A stretch of 64,000 nt of DNA, from assembly GCA_019454045.1 (NCBI GenBank), contig SKCR01041842.1, positions 1-64,000 on the forward strand, given 5' to 3'. The notes under the pieces were generated by a model. It worked only from the letters and a program-made list of their open reading frames with translations, did no database searches and was not told the origin of the DNA. A program made the translations under genes and the position numbers. How positions within the stretch are numbered: position 1 is the first letter of the stretch; every line of letters starts with the position of its first letter. This stretch comes from Zanthoxylum bungeanum. Its lineage: Eukaryota > Streptophyta > Magnoliopsida > Sapindales > Rutaceae. Positions 1-10,365 of this stretch are shown here, piece by piece.

Positions 1-426
1 GTTGAGATGTCGACACGTGGCAAGGCGCACGATAGCGAAGATGATGATTGTCGGCACCGTAGGATGATGACACGTGGCAGCGCACGTTAGCAAGTCTTCT
101 GTGATGGTGACACGTGGCACGGCGCACGTTAGCAAAGTCAAACTTTTCAAATTGTTGACCCGTTGACCACGGCGCATTTTAGCAATTTCGGCGCAGGCTG
201 GGCGTCGCGACGCCAAGTCAATGCGCGGCGCGACGCGATTAAGACTGAAATATTCCAGTTGGTGCATTTTTGTCCGGATTTGCCCCAAATTGCCTCCAGT
301 GCTGTCCAAACTTTATTTATCTGCAAAATAACAACAAAACACATCAAAACGTTCATAAATCTCGAGAAACAATATAAAACATTAGGTCAAATGAGTGGGA
401 AATAGTGATATAAATACCACTCATCA
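1..426 (-). mobile_element. Athila-type LTR (C subfamily), partial
   Basis: On the minus strand the LTR begins at 426 with TGATGAGTGG, the same start as the complete C-type LTR ending at 45933, and it runs off the left edge of the window. It contains three copies of GACACGTGGC (from 12, 69 and 109) alternating with GGCGCACG blocks, and the perfect 14-bp palindrome at 201-214. It abuts the LTR of element A in mid-sequence at 427, so an element of this subfamily most likely inserted into A's 3' LTR, with the rest lying outside the window. GCTAC at 427-431 would be one copy of the target duplication, but the partner is not visible. Confidence 0.75.
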
Positions 427-2094
427 GCTACCCCCGCCCGACAGGTATATTCCTATCCTGTAAGGAAATCTATTAAGGTTATCTATCCTCAAGAAGATCG
501 TGGGCTATTAAGTCTAAGACTGAAACCTAAAATTCCTTTGTCAAGTTTATTTTAGATTTACCACATCAATCTTATTAGTGGCCAATTAACAAGACGCATT
601 AAGCTTAAGACTTAATAAGTAAACCTTTAATTTACCCAAACTATAATTTAACCCCTTATAAACCGGTGATATTGGATTTCATCACAACCCCAGATAACTG
701 GCTTAGTTACGACACATATTTACGGGTAGTAAAAAAAATTAAATAAAATAAAAGACATAAAGTGAAATACTGAAAATTAAATGCTGAAAAGTATGCTGAA
801 AATAAATGCTGAAATTAAATACTGAAAATTAAATGCTGAAAAGTAAATGCTGAAAGTAAATTGCTAAAAAGTAAATTGCTGAAAAGTAATTGCTGAAAAG
901 TAAATAAAGTAAAATTACAATAAAAAAAAATGCTGAGGTAAAATGATCCACTTTTATTATTTCTATTTTAGATATCTCCCTTAATATAATATATTAACTT
1001 TGCATGATAATTACCAACCAGCCATATAGGCGGTATCCAGATTAAGTCAAATTAATAATTATTACCAACCGACCAATCAGGCGGTATCCAGTTTAGTCAG
1101 GTTAAAACCAATTTAAATAATTTCCAACCGACCAATATGGCGGTATCCTCGTTAAGTCAGGTTTTACTAGTTTATATATTATAATTAAGGGAGATTAATC
1201 TAAATATTAGTAATAAAAGTTTTACCTTTTACCCCAGCAAAGGGGAGTTACCTCCTCATTACTGAAAATTAAAAACTGAAAATTAAAGAAAGAAAAGTAC
1301 TGTGCGTAAAAGTAAATTGCGGAAAGTAAGAACTGAAAAGTAAAGAAAAGAAAGTGCGAAAGCGGAAATTAATTACTGAAAGCTGTAAATAAACAAACAA
1401 GATACAATCTTCTTAGTATTCTTAAGGAATTCCTTAGAAGAAAGTATGAATTTTACAAATGAAATGGCTTGGTATTTATAGGTAAAATTTTGCCTCCATC
1501 AAATCATCCACCAAATCAATAATTAATTGCTCCACTAATTGCTCCACTAAATCCATTATTAATTGTTCCACTAATTGCTTATCATGTTTGGTGGTGATTT
1601 GATAGTTTTTATTATTTATTTATTAATTTATTTTTTGCTTTGAAAATGATTGAAAATGACATTAATAATTACACACAACACACTTCTGGATAGTTCATCA
1701 ATTTCGGGCATGAAATATTCAGAATTCGAAATTATTTCGTCTTTCAAAGTTGTAGATCTTTGAGTCTTCTTTAATCTGAAACTTGAATCAGCTCAATCCA
1801 ATATCGGAGTAAAAAGTTATGCCCAAAATACGACAAATGCGCAAAACTGGAATTTCCAAAACTGCACTTCGTTAAAACGCCCTTTCAAGTTTCCAATCTC
1901 CAAAATTAATATGTCAAGTCCAATTTTTGCCCTTATTTGACCCACATTTCGTCCTAAAGGATTTCATTATGTCCCAATATTATTTTATCTGCAAAATAAA
2001 CTAAACACATCAAAACGTTCATCAAACCCGAGAAACTAAAAACAAAATATTAAGTTAAAGGGGTGGTAAATATTGATATATTTTCCGCTCATCA
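427..2094 (-). repeat. 3' LTR of A (truncated)
   Basis: This matches 10805-12477 along its whole length. The last 439 bases of the LTR (equivalent to 10366-10804) are missing, replaced at 427 by the C-type LTR. It includes TATA (rc of atttata near 1480), a short-period CTGAAAATTAAATG / CTGAAAAGTAAAT repeat around 765-910 and 1258-1380, and three hairpin motifs of the ACCAGCCATATAGGCGGT type around 1014-1145. Confidence 0.9.
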
Positions 2095-2107
2095 CACCCC
2101 CAATCCT
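2095..2107 (-). other. Polypurine tract of A
   Basis: Sense AGGATTGGGGGTG lies directly before the 3' LTR start TGATGAG. The equivalent tract precedes the 3' LTRs of B and C. It is the expected plus-strand primer site. Confidence 0.8.
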
Positions 2108-2783
2108 AACATTTTGCTAGTCCTCGAGCAAAACAACAAAATAAAAATAAAATTAAACTAAGCCACTTTCGTAGGGATCACGGTTGCATTTAGCATATGC
2201 AACAAGCCTTTAAACCCATAGGTGTCCCTACTGGACGAGTTATAGTCTCGTGAAGGCTTACAGCAACGATACCCACAAACGTTTTACAAAAGTAAAAAAG
2301 ATAATAAAACTAATGCACACAAAAGCAAAAAGACAAGAGAAAAGAGAATAAAGATGTTAGTGACTAATAAGGTGAAACTTCTACTCCAAGTTACTAGTTG
2401 TTTTGTTTCATTCTAAATTACAGAATAAGTAAATTCTCCGATTATTTTTACCATTCTTCATAACACAGCCAATAAAATATTAAACAACTCATTTTTGCCC
2501 ACAACAGTCATAAGTGCAGTTGATAAGAGAGTAATATTTTTGTCCTAAAGTTCTATCAGATTAACACCTTTTGGTAGCAATGGAAATTTTTCTCATTTTT
2601 CTGATTTTTTCTTTGATTTTCTTTTTCTATTTTTTATTTATATACAATATCTTCCATCTATGTAACGAGTGTTGGGTCGGTGGCTCCCAAACCAGTTGGC
2701 TTTAGGGCACCAGGTGTTAAGACACCCCTACGGACTTAATTACCCAGACTTCAGATATAAATATATATATATTATATATATAT

Positions 2784-2818
<35 letters not shown>

Positions 2819-3444
2819 TGTAGCATCTTCGATCCATGTAGCGAGCTTTGAGCCATGACTCCCAAACCAGTTGGTTTTAGGGCACTAGATGTTAAAACCC
2901 CTTACAGACTTAATAATTCGGATCTCGGATTTTTTTTTTTTACTCCATTGCTTTTTGAGATGCTTCCTCCAATTAAACTAGAACACTGAATATTACAAAA
3001 TTTTCAATTTTAGCTCATGTCCGTATGTTACTATATATGATTATAATATCTGTTAACTGAACATATGAAGATTCCTTTTAGTCCGTTTTATGGAGAATTC
3101 ACAAACTAAATAATTCAAAATGAAATAAACAAAAATTAACTTGTTTCGAAATAGGCTTGAGATACGTCTCAGGAGTGGAAACTCCTTACTCGACTATCTT
3201 TTACCAATTTCACCTTTTTAGTCAAAATAAAAACACAAAAACAAAAATATTTTTGTAATTTTTGAAAATTTTCCAATTTTTTGTATTTTTCGAAAATTTT
3301 TGGACTAAAAATAAAAACAACACACAAACTAAAAACAAGGTACTGATCAACTAATTCCCTCCCCCAAACCTAAATGAGACATTGTCCCCAATGTCTTAAA
3401 CAGTAAAAGGAGAGTTAAGAAGGTCGTACCTGGTTAGCTGAAAT
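2108..3444 (-). other. A: noncoding region between LOG and 3' LTR
   Basis: I see no ORF of substance. The stretch holds two imperfect direct repeats of about 105 bases (2647-2757 and 2821-2930) around a TA microsatellite (about 2760-2818), and an 18-base inverted repeat GACATTG-TCCC-CAATGTC at 3378-3395 beside a purine-rich TTTGGGGGAGGG (sense). All of these recur in the same order in B and C, so the block belongs to the element family. A similar inverted repeat before a G-rich tract is, to my knowledge, usual in Athila elements. Confidence 0.75.
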
Positions 3445-4109
3445 CTACAGGAAATAAAGGTTAAGATCCAAATTAATTCTACGCCTCTTACCACGATCGT
3501 CCTCAAACCAATTTATCTTTGAAAGGATAGGGTCAAATTGTGGTTCATAGGCTATGAGTTGGTCTATTAGATCCGGAGCAGTTCTGGCAGTGAAGAGGAG
3601 TTCTTTCATAGGTTTTGACACGAACCCATTTCTTCGGGCATCATCAAGAAACACACAAAGAAAATCATAAAATCCATCAACATTAAACAGTCCAAGCGGT
3701 TTCTGGTGTATGTTCAGGTTCGTCCAAGATAGAACTATAAAAATTTCCTCCAATGTACCCAAGCCACCTGGCAAAGCGATAAAAGCATCAGCACGGTTAA
3801 TCATTTCTACCAGTCGTTCAGACATACCTGGTACAATCAGTTCCTCTCCGTTTGATGATCCAATAAGATTTGTATCTGTCAAGGGTTTTGGGATGATTCC
3901 CAAAACATGACTGCCTCCTTCCTGTACAGCCTTTGAAACGATCCCCATAAGTCCAAGATTTCCTCCGCCATATATTAAGTGCATATTCCTTACAGCTAAG
4001 ACTCGATCCAATTCCTGTGCTGCTTCTATGTATTGTGGCTTAATACCAACACACTACTACCGCAAAACACGCAGATGTTTTCAACTCGTCTTCTTGAAGT
4101 GGCTTCCAT
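3445..4109 (-). pseudogene. LOG-like: LOG-like cytokinin riboside 5'-monophosphate phosphoribohydrolase, frameshifted (element A)
   Basis: The family hydrolyses cytokinin nucleotides to free base plus ribose 5-phosphate in the cytosol. The reading frame starts at ATG 4109-4107 and ends at 3445, about 220 codons, the usual length of plant LOG (about 215). Visible motifs are ICVFCGSS near the N terminus, YGGGNLGLMG, an arginine in MSERLVEM at the position of the family's conserved Arg, and PGGLGTLEE, the LOG signature PGGxGTxxE. There are no introns, whereas plant LOG genes normally have several. A 2-base duplication (GTGTTGG where B has GTTGG) around 4045 shifts the frame after about 19 codons; the other 188 codons are open. 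The gene lies inside the retrotransposon, after integrase, in the same direction. Homology is near certain; activity of this copy is unlikely. Confidence 0.9.
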
Positions 4110-4167
4110 TTTTTTTTTGTATTTCTTTTCAACTCTGGATGCCTTCAAAAGTGCAATGACGGGCTGA

Positions 4168-4190
4168 ATTTATAGAACCTGAAAAAGGGT
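4168..4190 (-). promoter_or_regulatory. TATA box and splice-acceptor-like site upstream of LOG (A)
   Basis: Sense TATAAAT (rc of 4168-4174) lies about 60 bases before the LOG ATG. Just upstream, pyrimidine-rich CCCTTTTTCAG (rc of 4180-4190) looks like a 3' splice site. The TATA spacing is the same in B and C. Either a private promoter or a spliced subgenomic RNA could express LOG. Confidence 0.5.
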
Positions 4191-4363
4191 GAGTAATAAT
4201 AGCACTAATCTTCCAAATGACGATTGTTAGCTAAACAACAAAAGAGATTGTGAAAGGTCAAAAAGGTCTGGATCCTGTCGGAGAAAAAAAAGAAAACAAC
4301 AAAACAAATCAAAATTATTAGGAAAAGACAGAGATATAATATGTACAAGAATTTACAGCTTGA

Positions 4364-4916
4364 TTAACGTCTATGCTTCAGGGACAAGTTTCCCATCCAT
4401 TTTCTTATAAATTGGCAAACAGGGTCTTTTTGAGTCAGATTCCCAAGACTTAACCGTTGTCTTTCTTTTTGAAATTGTGTATGTAATCTGCGAAAGGCTA
4501 TGTGAACATATCCACTGGGATGCGTATCAAGAGTCGAAGATATATCATCTAAAGACTCCTTACTCAAGCCATCCCTAATGAATTTAATTTTGTCTTCGCG
4601 ATTATCAGACACCATTCCTAAAGACGACAACGAGTATTGCAATTCCAACGTGTACATTTGTAACAAACACCCATTTGCTTAGCTCTTCGTTTCTTTGCAT
4701 AGGTGCTTCTTCCAAAACCAGGCAGATGTGAAATAAAAGAGTCTGAAGACTCACCTGCCAATCGAACTCGTGCTTCAATTACCAACGAATGTCATTGGGA
4801 ACACCATGGATCGTCAGTAACCTCATCCGTTCCAAGCGAGCTTTGTAAACTTTCATTAGAGATTTTTGAGGGAGAGAAGTAAATTGCTTGTGAAGATTTG
4901 CGAGAGCTTCTTCCAT
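4364..4916 (-). pseudogene. Small basic Cys-rich ORF between integrase and LOG (broken)
   Basis: An ATG at 4916-4914 opens about 46 codons (MEEALANLHKQF...) ending in a stop. A shifted frame then reads a basic stretch GRSTYAKKRRA followed within a few residues by CYKCTRWNCNTRC (about 4690-4625), and a third frame stays open to 4364 (...NLSLKHRR). Taken together it looks like one broken gene of about 180 codons with a central basic and C-x2-C-x4-C-x3-C segment. A basic run followed by close-set cysteines resembles the cysteine-rich nucleic-acid-binding proteins of carlaviruses and relatives, several of which suppress RNA silencing; that resemblance is by eye only. It is not a typical retroviral zinc knuckle because it lacks the His. 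It is absent from B and C. The function is unknown. Confidence 0.5.
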
Positions 4917-4932
4917 CTTGAAATGACTTAAT

Positions 4933-5020
4933 CTGCAAAAACTAAACACACAAAATTAAACCACACCAAATCACAATATATACAAAAATTGCATGGGTTG
5001 CCTCCCTGCGAGCGCTAAGT
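4933..5020 (-). other. Athila post-integrase leader with splice-acceptor-like site
   Basis: Sense reads TTAGCGCTCGCAGGGAGGCAACCCATG, followed by a T-rich stretch ending TTTTTGCAG (rc of 4933-4941), 17 bases before the Cys-rich ORF's ATG. B (about 17701-17807) and C (about 48305-48405) carry the same block followed by TTTTGTAG in B. This suggests the 3' ORFs are expressed from a spliced RNA. Confidence 0.5.
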
Positions 5021-5056
5021 TTAATCGTCGTCAGCTAGACGTGACTGCTCGAACGT

Positions 5057-6334
5057 TTATGCTGGATCTGAAAGTGTGACACTTTCTTTTTGTCGCTCAA
5101 ATGATTCTCCCCAGTAGTGCTTGACACGCTGACTGTTAACTTTGAATGTGTTGGTTGGTATGAGATCCAGTAACTCAACAGCTCCATATGGTAAAACCTG
5201 AGTGATCACAAATGGTCCAGACCACCTAGATTTCAACTTTCCAGGGAAAAGTTTCAACCTCGAGTTGTACAACAACACTGCTGCCTTGGTTCCAACTGTC
5301 TGTGCACTATTTTTCGGTCATGCCATTTTTTTGTCTTTTCTTTGTATAATCTGGCATTCTCATAAGCCTGTAGGAGAAATTCCTTCAATTCATTGAGTTG
5401 GTGAAGTCTTTTCTCTCCTGCAGCTTGTGAATCAAGATTCAACTTCTTTAGTGCCCAGTACGCCTTGTGTTCAAGCTCAACTGGCAGATGACATGCTTTC
5501 TCAAACACCAATCGATATGGGGACATACCAATAGGTGTCTTGTAAGCTGTACGGTAGGCCCATAATGCGTCATCCAGTTTTGTAGACCAGTATCTCCTTG
5601 TTGATCCAACGGTCATTTCTAGGATTCTATTGATCCTTTTGTTTGAAACCTCAACCTGTCCATTTGACTGTGGATGGTAAGCAGTGGCAACCTTGTGAGT
5701 AACTCCGTATTTGGATAGGAGTGCATCGAAGTATCTTTGCAGAAATGTGAGCCACCATCGCTAATGATTGCTCGAGGTGTTCCGAACCGAGTGAAAATGT
5801 TCTTTTTCAGGAATTTGATCACCACTTTTGAATCATTGGATGGTAGTGCAATTGCTTCAACCCATTTGGAGACGTAGTCTACAGAAACCAGGATGTACAT
5901 GTTTCCAAATGATGGAACAAAGGGTCCCATGAAATCAATACCCCACACATCGAATATCTCTACTTCCAGAATGTTTTGCAATGGTCCTTCATTTCTCCTG
6001 GAAATATTCCCCGTTTTCTGGCACCTATCACATTGAAAAGCAAAAAGATAAGCATCTTTAAAAAGAGTCAGCCAGAACAAACCTGATTGAAGGACTTTGG
6101 CTGCAGTTTTGTTCCCACTGAAGTGTCCGCCATATGGTGATGAATGACAGTGCTGCAAAACACTGTTGACCTCCTCCTGTGGAACACACCGTCTCAAAAT
6201 TGATCAGCACAGCGTTTAAACAGGTACGGTTCATCCCAGACATAGTGCTTGACTTCTTTGAAGAACTTCTTCCGTTGCTGAGTTGTCCATTCCAACGGCC
6301 ATTTTCCTGAAACAATGTAGTTGACATAGTCAGC
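5057..6334 (-). pseudogene. Athila integrase (frameshifted)
   Basis: Integrase inserts the cDNA into host DNA. The HHCC zinc domain is seen in 6197-6000 ([10 protein letters not shown] ... CDRCQKTG), then the core with catalytic Asp in GIDFMGPF and ISDGG (6197-5745). The frame breaks by one base near 5740; the [10 protein letters not shown] motif with the catalytic Glu lies in the shifted frame around 5660. The frame continues 5616-5254 ([20 protein letters not shown]), breaks again near 5290, and ends in 5278-5057 with a GPF-type C-terminal domain (KLKSRWSGPFVIT). No chromodomain is seen, as expected for Athila. The RNase H-integrase spacer at 6198-6334 is also out of frame. Confidence 0.9.
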
Positions 6335-8207
6335 CTACCAAGGGACTTCCTGTTGTTTCATGGCAAACAGCTGTTCATCTGGAAAAGTTTCTTTGATTGA
6401 TAATTCTTTGCCAGCTGTTTCTCCATTCTCGAGCCTCGATAAGTGATCTACCACCTGGTTTTCTGTCCCTTTCCTGTCTCGAATCTCCACGTCAAATTCT
6501 TGCAGAAGAAGTATCCAACGAATTAATCTGGGTTTGGCATCTTTCTTTGTGATCAGATATTTGATTGCTAAATGATCTGTGTAGACCACCACTTTGGGAC
6601 CCAGCAGATAGGAGCAGAATTTGTCAAAAGCATACACAACTGCGAGCAACTCCTTTTCAGTGGTTGTGTAGTTGAGTTGAGCTTCATTTAAAGTTCTGCT
6701 GGAGTAGTAAATGGTGTGAAAAATCTTTCCTTTGCGTTGTCCCAAAACTGCACCTACAGCAAAATCACTAGCATCGCACATCACTTCAAATGGAAGGGTC
6801 CAGTCTAGTGCTACAATGATGGGGGCAGAGACCAGCTTCTGTTTTAAGATCTCGAAAGCTTCCTGGCATTCTTTGGTGAAGTTGAAAGGCACATCCTTTT
6901 CCAGAAGATTGCAAAGAGGTTTAGCAATCTTGGAAAAGTCTTTGATAAATCTCCTGTAAAAACCTGCATGTCCGAGAAAACTCCGAATCCCTTTGACAGA
7001 TGTTCGTGGAGGTAGTTTTTCAATTGTTTCAATCTTTTCTTTGTCTACCTCGATTCCCTTTTGTGAGATCCGGTGTCCAAGAACAATGCCTTCATGTACA
7101 ATGAAATGGCATTTCTCCCAATTGAGTACCAGGTTTGTATCTTCGCACCTTTGTAATACCTCCATACTTTGCTCCAGCATGTCTGAGAAAATAGCCATCA
7201 TGCAACGCTGAAAAGTGGCGGGGGCATTACATAATCCAAATAGCATCCTGCGGAAAGCAAAAGTACCATAAGGACATGTAAATGTGGTTTTCTCCTGATC
7301 TTCTGGGGCAATAGCAATCTGATTGTACCCTGAATATCCGTCAAGAAAACAATAGAACTCATGTCCCGCTAGTCTGTCTAACATCTGATCAATGAATGGT
7401 AGCGGAAAATGGTCCTTTCTCGTGGCTTTATTCAGCTTTCTGTAGTCCACACATACTCTCCATCCAGTCACTGTTCTTGTTGGAATCAGCTCATTCTTTT
7501 CATTGGTGACCACAGTAATTCCTCATTTCTTTGGCACACACTGCATAGGACTCACCCAAGTGCTATCTGAGATGGGGTAAATGATACCAGCATCCAACCA
7601 TTTGATGATTTCTTTCTTCACAACTTCCTTCATGATTGGATTGAGTCTTCGTTGATGCTCCACTGTGGGTTTGTACTCATCGTTCATCAGAATCTTATGC
7701 ATGCAAAATGATGGACTAATGCCTCGAATGTCTGCTATAGTCCAGCCAATGGCTCTTTTGTGCTCTCGTAACACTCTCAGTAGATTTTCTTCTCTCCTCT
7801 CCATGATTTAGTGAAGAAGAAATAATAACAGGTAATTCAGAAGAGTTTCCAATAAATGCATACCTGAGATGGCTCGGAAGTAACTTTAGTTCCAGCTGCG
7901 GTGGTTCTTCAATCGAAGGCTTTATTCGATCTTTCTTTGGAAGTTCCAAGATTTCAACTGGTGGTATTGCTTTGAATCGGAATGATTTGTCAAGGTAGTT
8001 GATACATTCCAGGATTTCAGCATCTAGCTCAATGTCAGTCATGTTGGTGATGCAAGCTTCAAGTGTATCCGTGGGATTTGACTCAGTATTCTGAACAATA
8101 CTATCAACAACATCAATTCTGAAGCATTCTTCTTCTTCATTTTCATTGCTCGGGAATTTCATGGCTTTGAAAACATTAAATGTCACTTCTTGGTCCTGCA
8201 CTTTCAT
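6335..8207 (-). pseudogene. Athila reverse transcriptase and RNase H (catalytic loop deleted)
   Basis: The protease-RT linker and RT N terminus run 8207-7804 (LEACITNMTDIELDAEIL, LELKLLPSHLRYAF). After a frameshift near 7800 the frame continues 7804-7523 (IGWTIADIRGISPSFCMHKI, YPISDSTWVSP), and after a stop or shift near 7515 it runs open from 7513 to 6335 with [31 protein letters not shown] and [14 protein letters not shown]. The sequence then goes from [12 protein letters not shown] straight to [18 protein letters not shown], so the FxDD active-site loop found in every active member is missing, an in-frame loss of about 25-30 codons by family comparison. RNase H follows ([41 protein letters not shown]). 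This copy cannot encode an active polymerase. Confidence 0.93.
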
Positions 8208-8834
8208 GGTTAGTTCTCATTTTTGCACATCAATCACAGTTTTACATGTAGCCAAAAATGGTCTCCCAAGAATGATAGGTACTTCTTTGTCTTCTTCCAT
8301 GTCAATGATGATGAAGTCTGCTGGAAGGATGAGTTTGTCAACTTTGACAAGCACATTTTCAACGACTCCTCTTGGAAATGCGCGAGCGATCGATCAACAA
8401 GTTGCAAAGATACCGAGGTAGGCATTGCTTCTCTAATTTGCAGTTTCCTGTAAATAGAAAAAATGCATTAAATTAACACTGGCACCTAAATCACATAAGC
8501 CTTACCGATGTAATGTTCTCCAATGGTGCATGGTACAGTGAAACTGCCAGGATCTTTCACTTCGGGAAGTTTCCTCTGAATGATGGCACTGCATTCTTCT
8601 GTCAAAGCTACTGTCTCGTAATCTCCCAATCTTCATTTTCGTGAAGAAAGATGTCTTTCATGAATTTTACATAGCTGGGCATTTGTTCCAAGGCTTCTGC
8701 AAATGGTATGTTAATGTGTAGTTTTTTAAAATCTCCAAGAAACGAGCAAACTGTTTGTCCAGTTTGTTTTTCTGAAGACGTTGAGGAAAAGATGGTGGAG
8801 TGATTTGTTCTTTTTCTTTTTCCTTTGCTTCTTT
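8208..8834 (-). pseudogene. Athila aspartic protease region (frameshifted)
   Basis: In sense order the reading shows a QMPSYVKFMKDI-like segment (about 8690-8640), then KLPEVKDPGSFTVPCTIG (about 8575-8520), then in a shifted frame DLGASVNLM with the catalytic Asp (codons at 8492-8478), and then LGRPFLAT-type wording near 8265. At least two frame changes separate these parts. The gene lies between gag and RT as in all Ty3/gypsy pol genes. Confidence 0.8.
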
Positions 8835-10234
8835 TTACTCCATCTGTGGAACTGCTTCTTTTGGAACTTCTTCAATTGTTGCCTTGATTCCAACATCTTT
8901 GTTGATCTTAGTACCACTCTTTAATGTAATAGCTTGACATTGCTCCTTCCCTCGGTTCTTTGGATTTGGTTCTGTGTTGCTGGGAAGATTACCTGGCGGT
9001 CTGTAACTCTGAGCATTGGCTAGTTGTCCGATTTGATTCTCCAGTGCTTTGATGGAAGCTGATTGGCTCTGAATCATAGCTTCATATCTTTTTAATTGAG
9101 CTAACATCTCTGCCATCACTGGTTCATTTGTCTGCTCCTGGCTTTTGTTCTGTTGCTGGAATCCAGGTGGTGGATAGTTCTTTTGCCCTGAATTGTTGCT
9201 CCATGAAAAATTAGGATGATTCCTCCACCCTGGGTTGTAGGTGTTGGAATATGGATTGTTCCCTGTCTGTTGAAATTGTTGACATAATTCACCGTCTCTT
9301 CAAGTTGGTTTGGTTCTGGTGCTCCTCCATATGGTGAACTTGTGGATCCAGTGGTAAGAGTCTCCATGAATTTGCATATCCGATCCAGCTTGGTGTTGAC
9401 TGCTGTATTGGTTCTAACTTCATAAATTCCTGCAATTCTTTGAATCATGCTCCTTTATGTTGGCCATAAGGAATTGTTGTTGGCCATTTCTTCGATTAGG
9501 TCCCAGGCTTGATCTTCTTCTTTTGCCATCAATGCTCCTCCAGCAGCAGCATCGATTGTGGTTCTCATTAGTCCAGAAAGTCCATTATAGAAAGTTTGGA
9601 CTTGAAGCCATTTTGGAATCTCATGGTGAGGACATTTCCGGAGCAAATCTTTGTACCTTTCCCAAGCTTCGTAAAGGGATTCTAAATCTTGTTGTACAAA
9701 AGATGTGATGTCATTCCTCAGTTTTGCTGTTCTGGCTGGTGGAAAGTACTTTGCAAGGAATTTGGTAGCTAGAGTGTTCCAAGTTGTGATGGAACCAGCT
9801 GGTAATGAATGTAGCCAAGCTTTAGCTCTGTCCTTCAAGGAATATGGAAAAACTAGCAGTCTCATTGCTTCTTCTGATTCTCTGTTGTAGTTAAAAGTGC
9901 CACAAACTTCCAGGAAGTTGCTGATGTGAGAATTAAGATCTTCAGTTGCATTTCCTCCAAACTGAACTGTCTGCTGAATCATCTGAATGCAAGTTTTGAT
10001 GTCACCCGCATTTGCTGGTAAGGGAAGAAATACAATACATGAAATGAGTCTGTCAACCACCGGAATGGTTCTATCTCGAATGGCTATTGGTAGTGCAACC
10101 TCTAAAGGTTCAGGTTCCATGTTGACTAAAGCTTTTTGGCCTTCTCGCCTTTCCCTTCTCAACTGTCTGATGGTTCTTTCAAATTGTCGGTCTGGGTCAA
10201 GCGGTCGGAGTTCAAAGCTTCTGGTTCGTCTCAT
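8835..10234 (-). pseudogene. Athila gag (stop and frameshift)
   Basis: The likely start is ATG 10234-10232 (MRRTRSFELRPLD), although the frame is open further upstream into the primer site. The capsid region is recognisable by the retrotransposon gag motif FPYSLKDRAKAWLHSLPAGS then KFLAKYFPPARTAKLRNDI (about 9850-9700). A TAA at about 9457 interrupts the frame, which continues 9448-9116 and shifts near 9250, where the proline and asparagine-rich tail NPGW/SWSNN is read in another frame. A coiled-coil-like segment follows (AMIQSQSASIKALENQIGQL, about 9080-9020). I could not find the zinc knuckle that B keeps, so it is probably deleted here. Confidence 0.88.
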
Positions 10235-10342
10235 GTAGTTTCTGAAAACCTGTAACACAAAGAAAACAAAAAATAAGTAAAAAGAAATTAGATACAAGTA
10301 AAGGTATCTAACCTCTAAACTAATAGTAAAAGATAAATAAGT

Positions 10343-10359
10343 CCCCGGCAACGGCGCCA
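10343..10359 (-). other. Primer binding site of A (tRNA-Asp type)
   Basis: Sense TGGCGCCGTTGCCGGGG is complementary to the 3' end of plant tRNA-Asp(GTC), starts six bases after the 5' LTR, and is typical of Athila elements. Confidence 0.9.
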
Positions 10360-10365
10360 AAAACT

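Noticed and set aside
3445..5056. Classical Athila env-like ORF
   Set aside because: I looked for a long ORF with signal or membrane segments between integrase and the 3' LTR of A; only the Cys-rich ORF and LOG are there.
10343..10359. tRNA gene
   Set aside because: Only the 17-18 bases complementary to the tRNA 3' end are present, next to LTR ends: a primer binding site. No cloverleaf can be formed.
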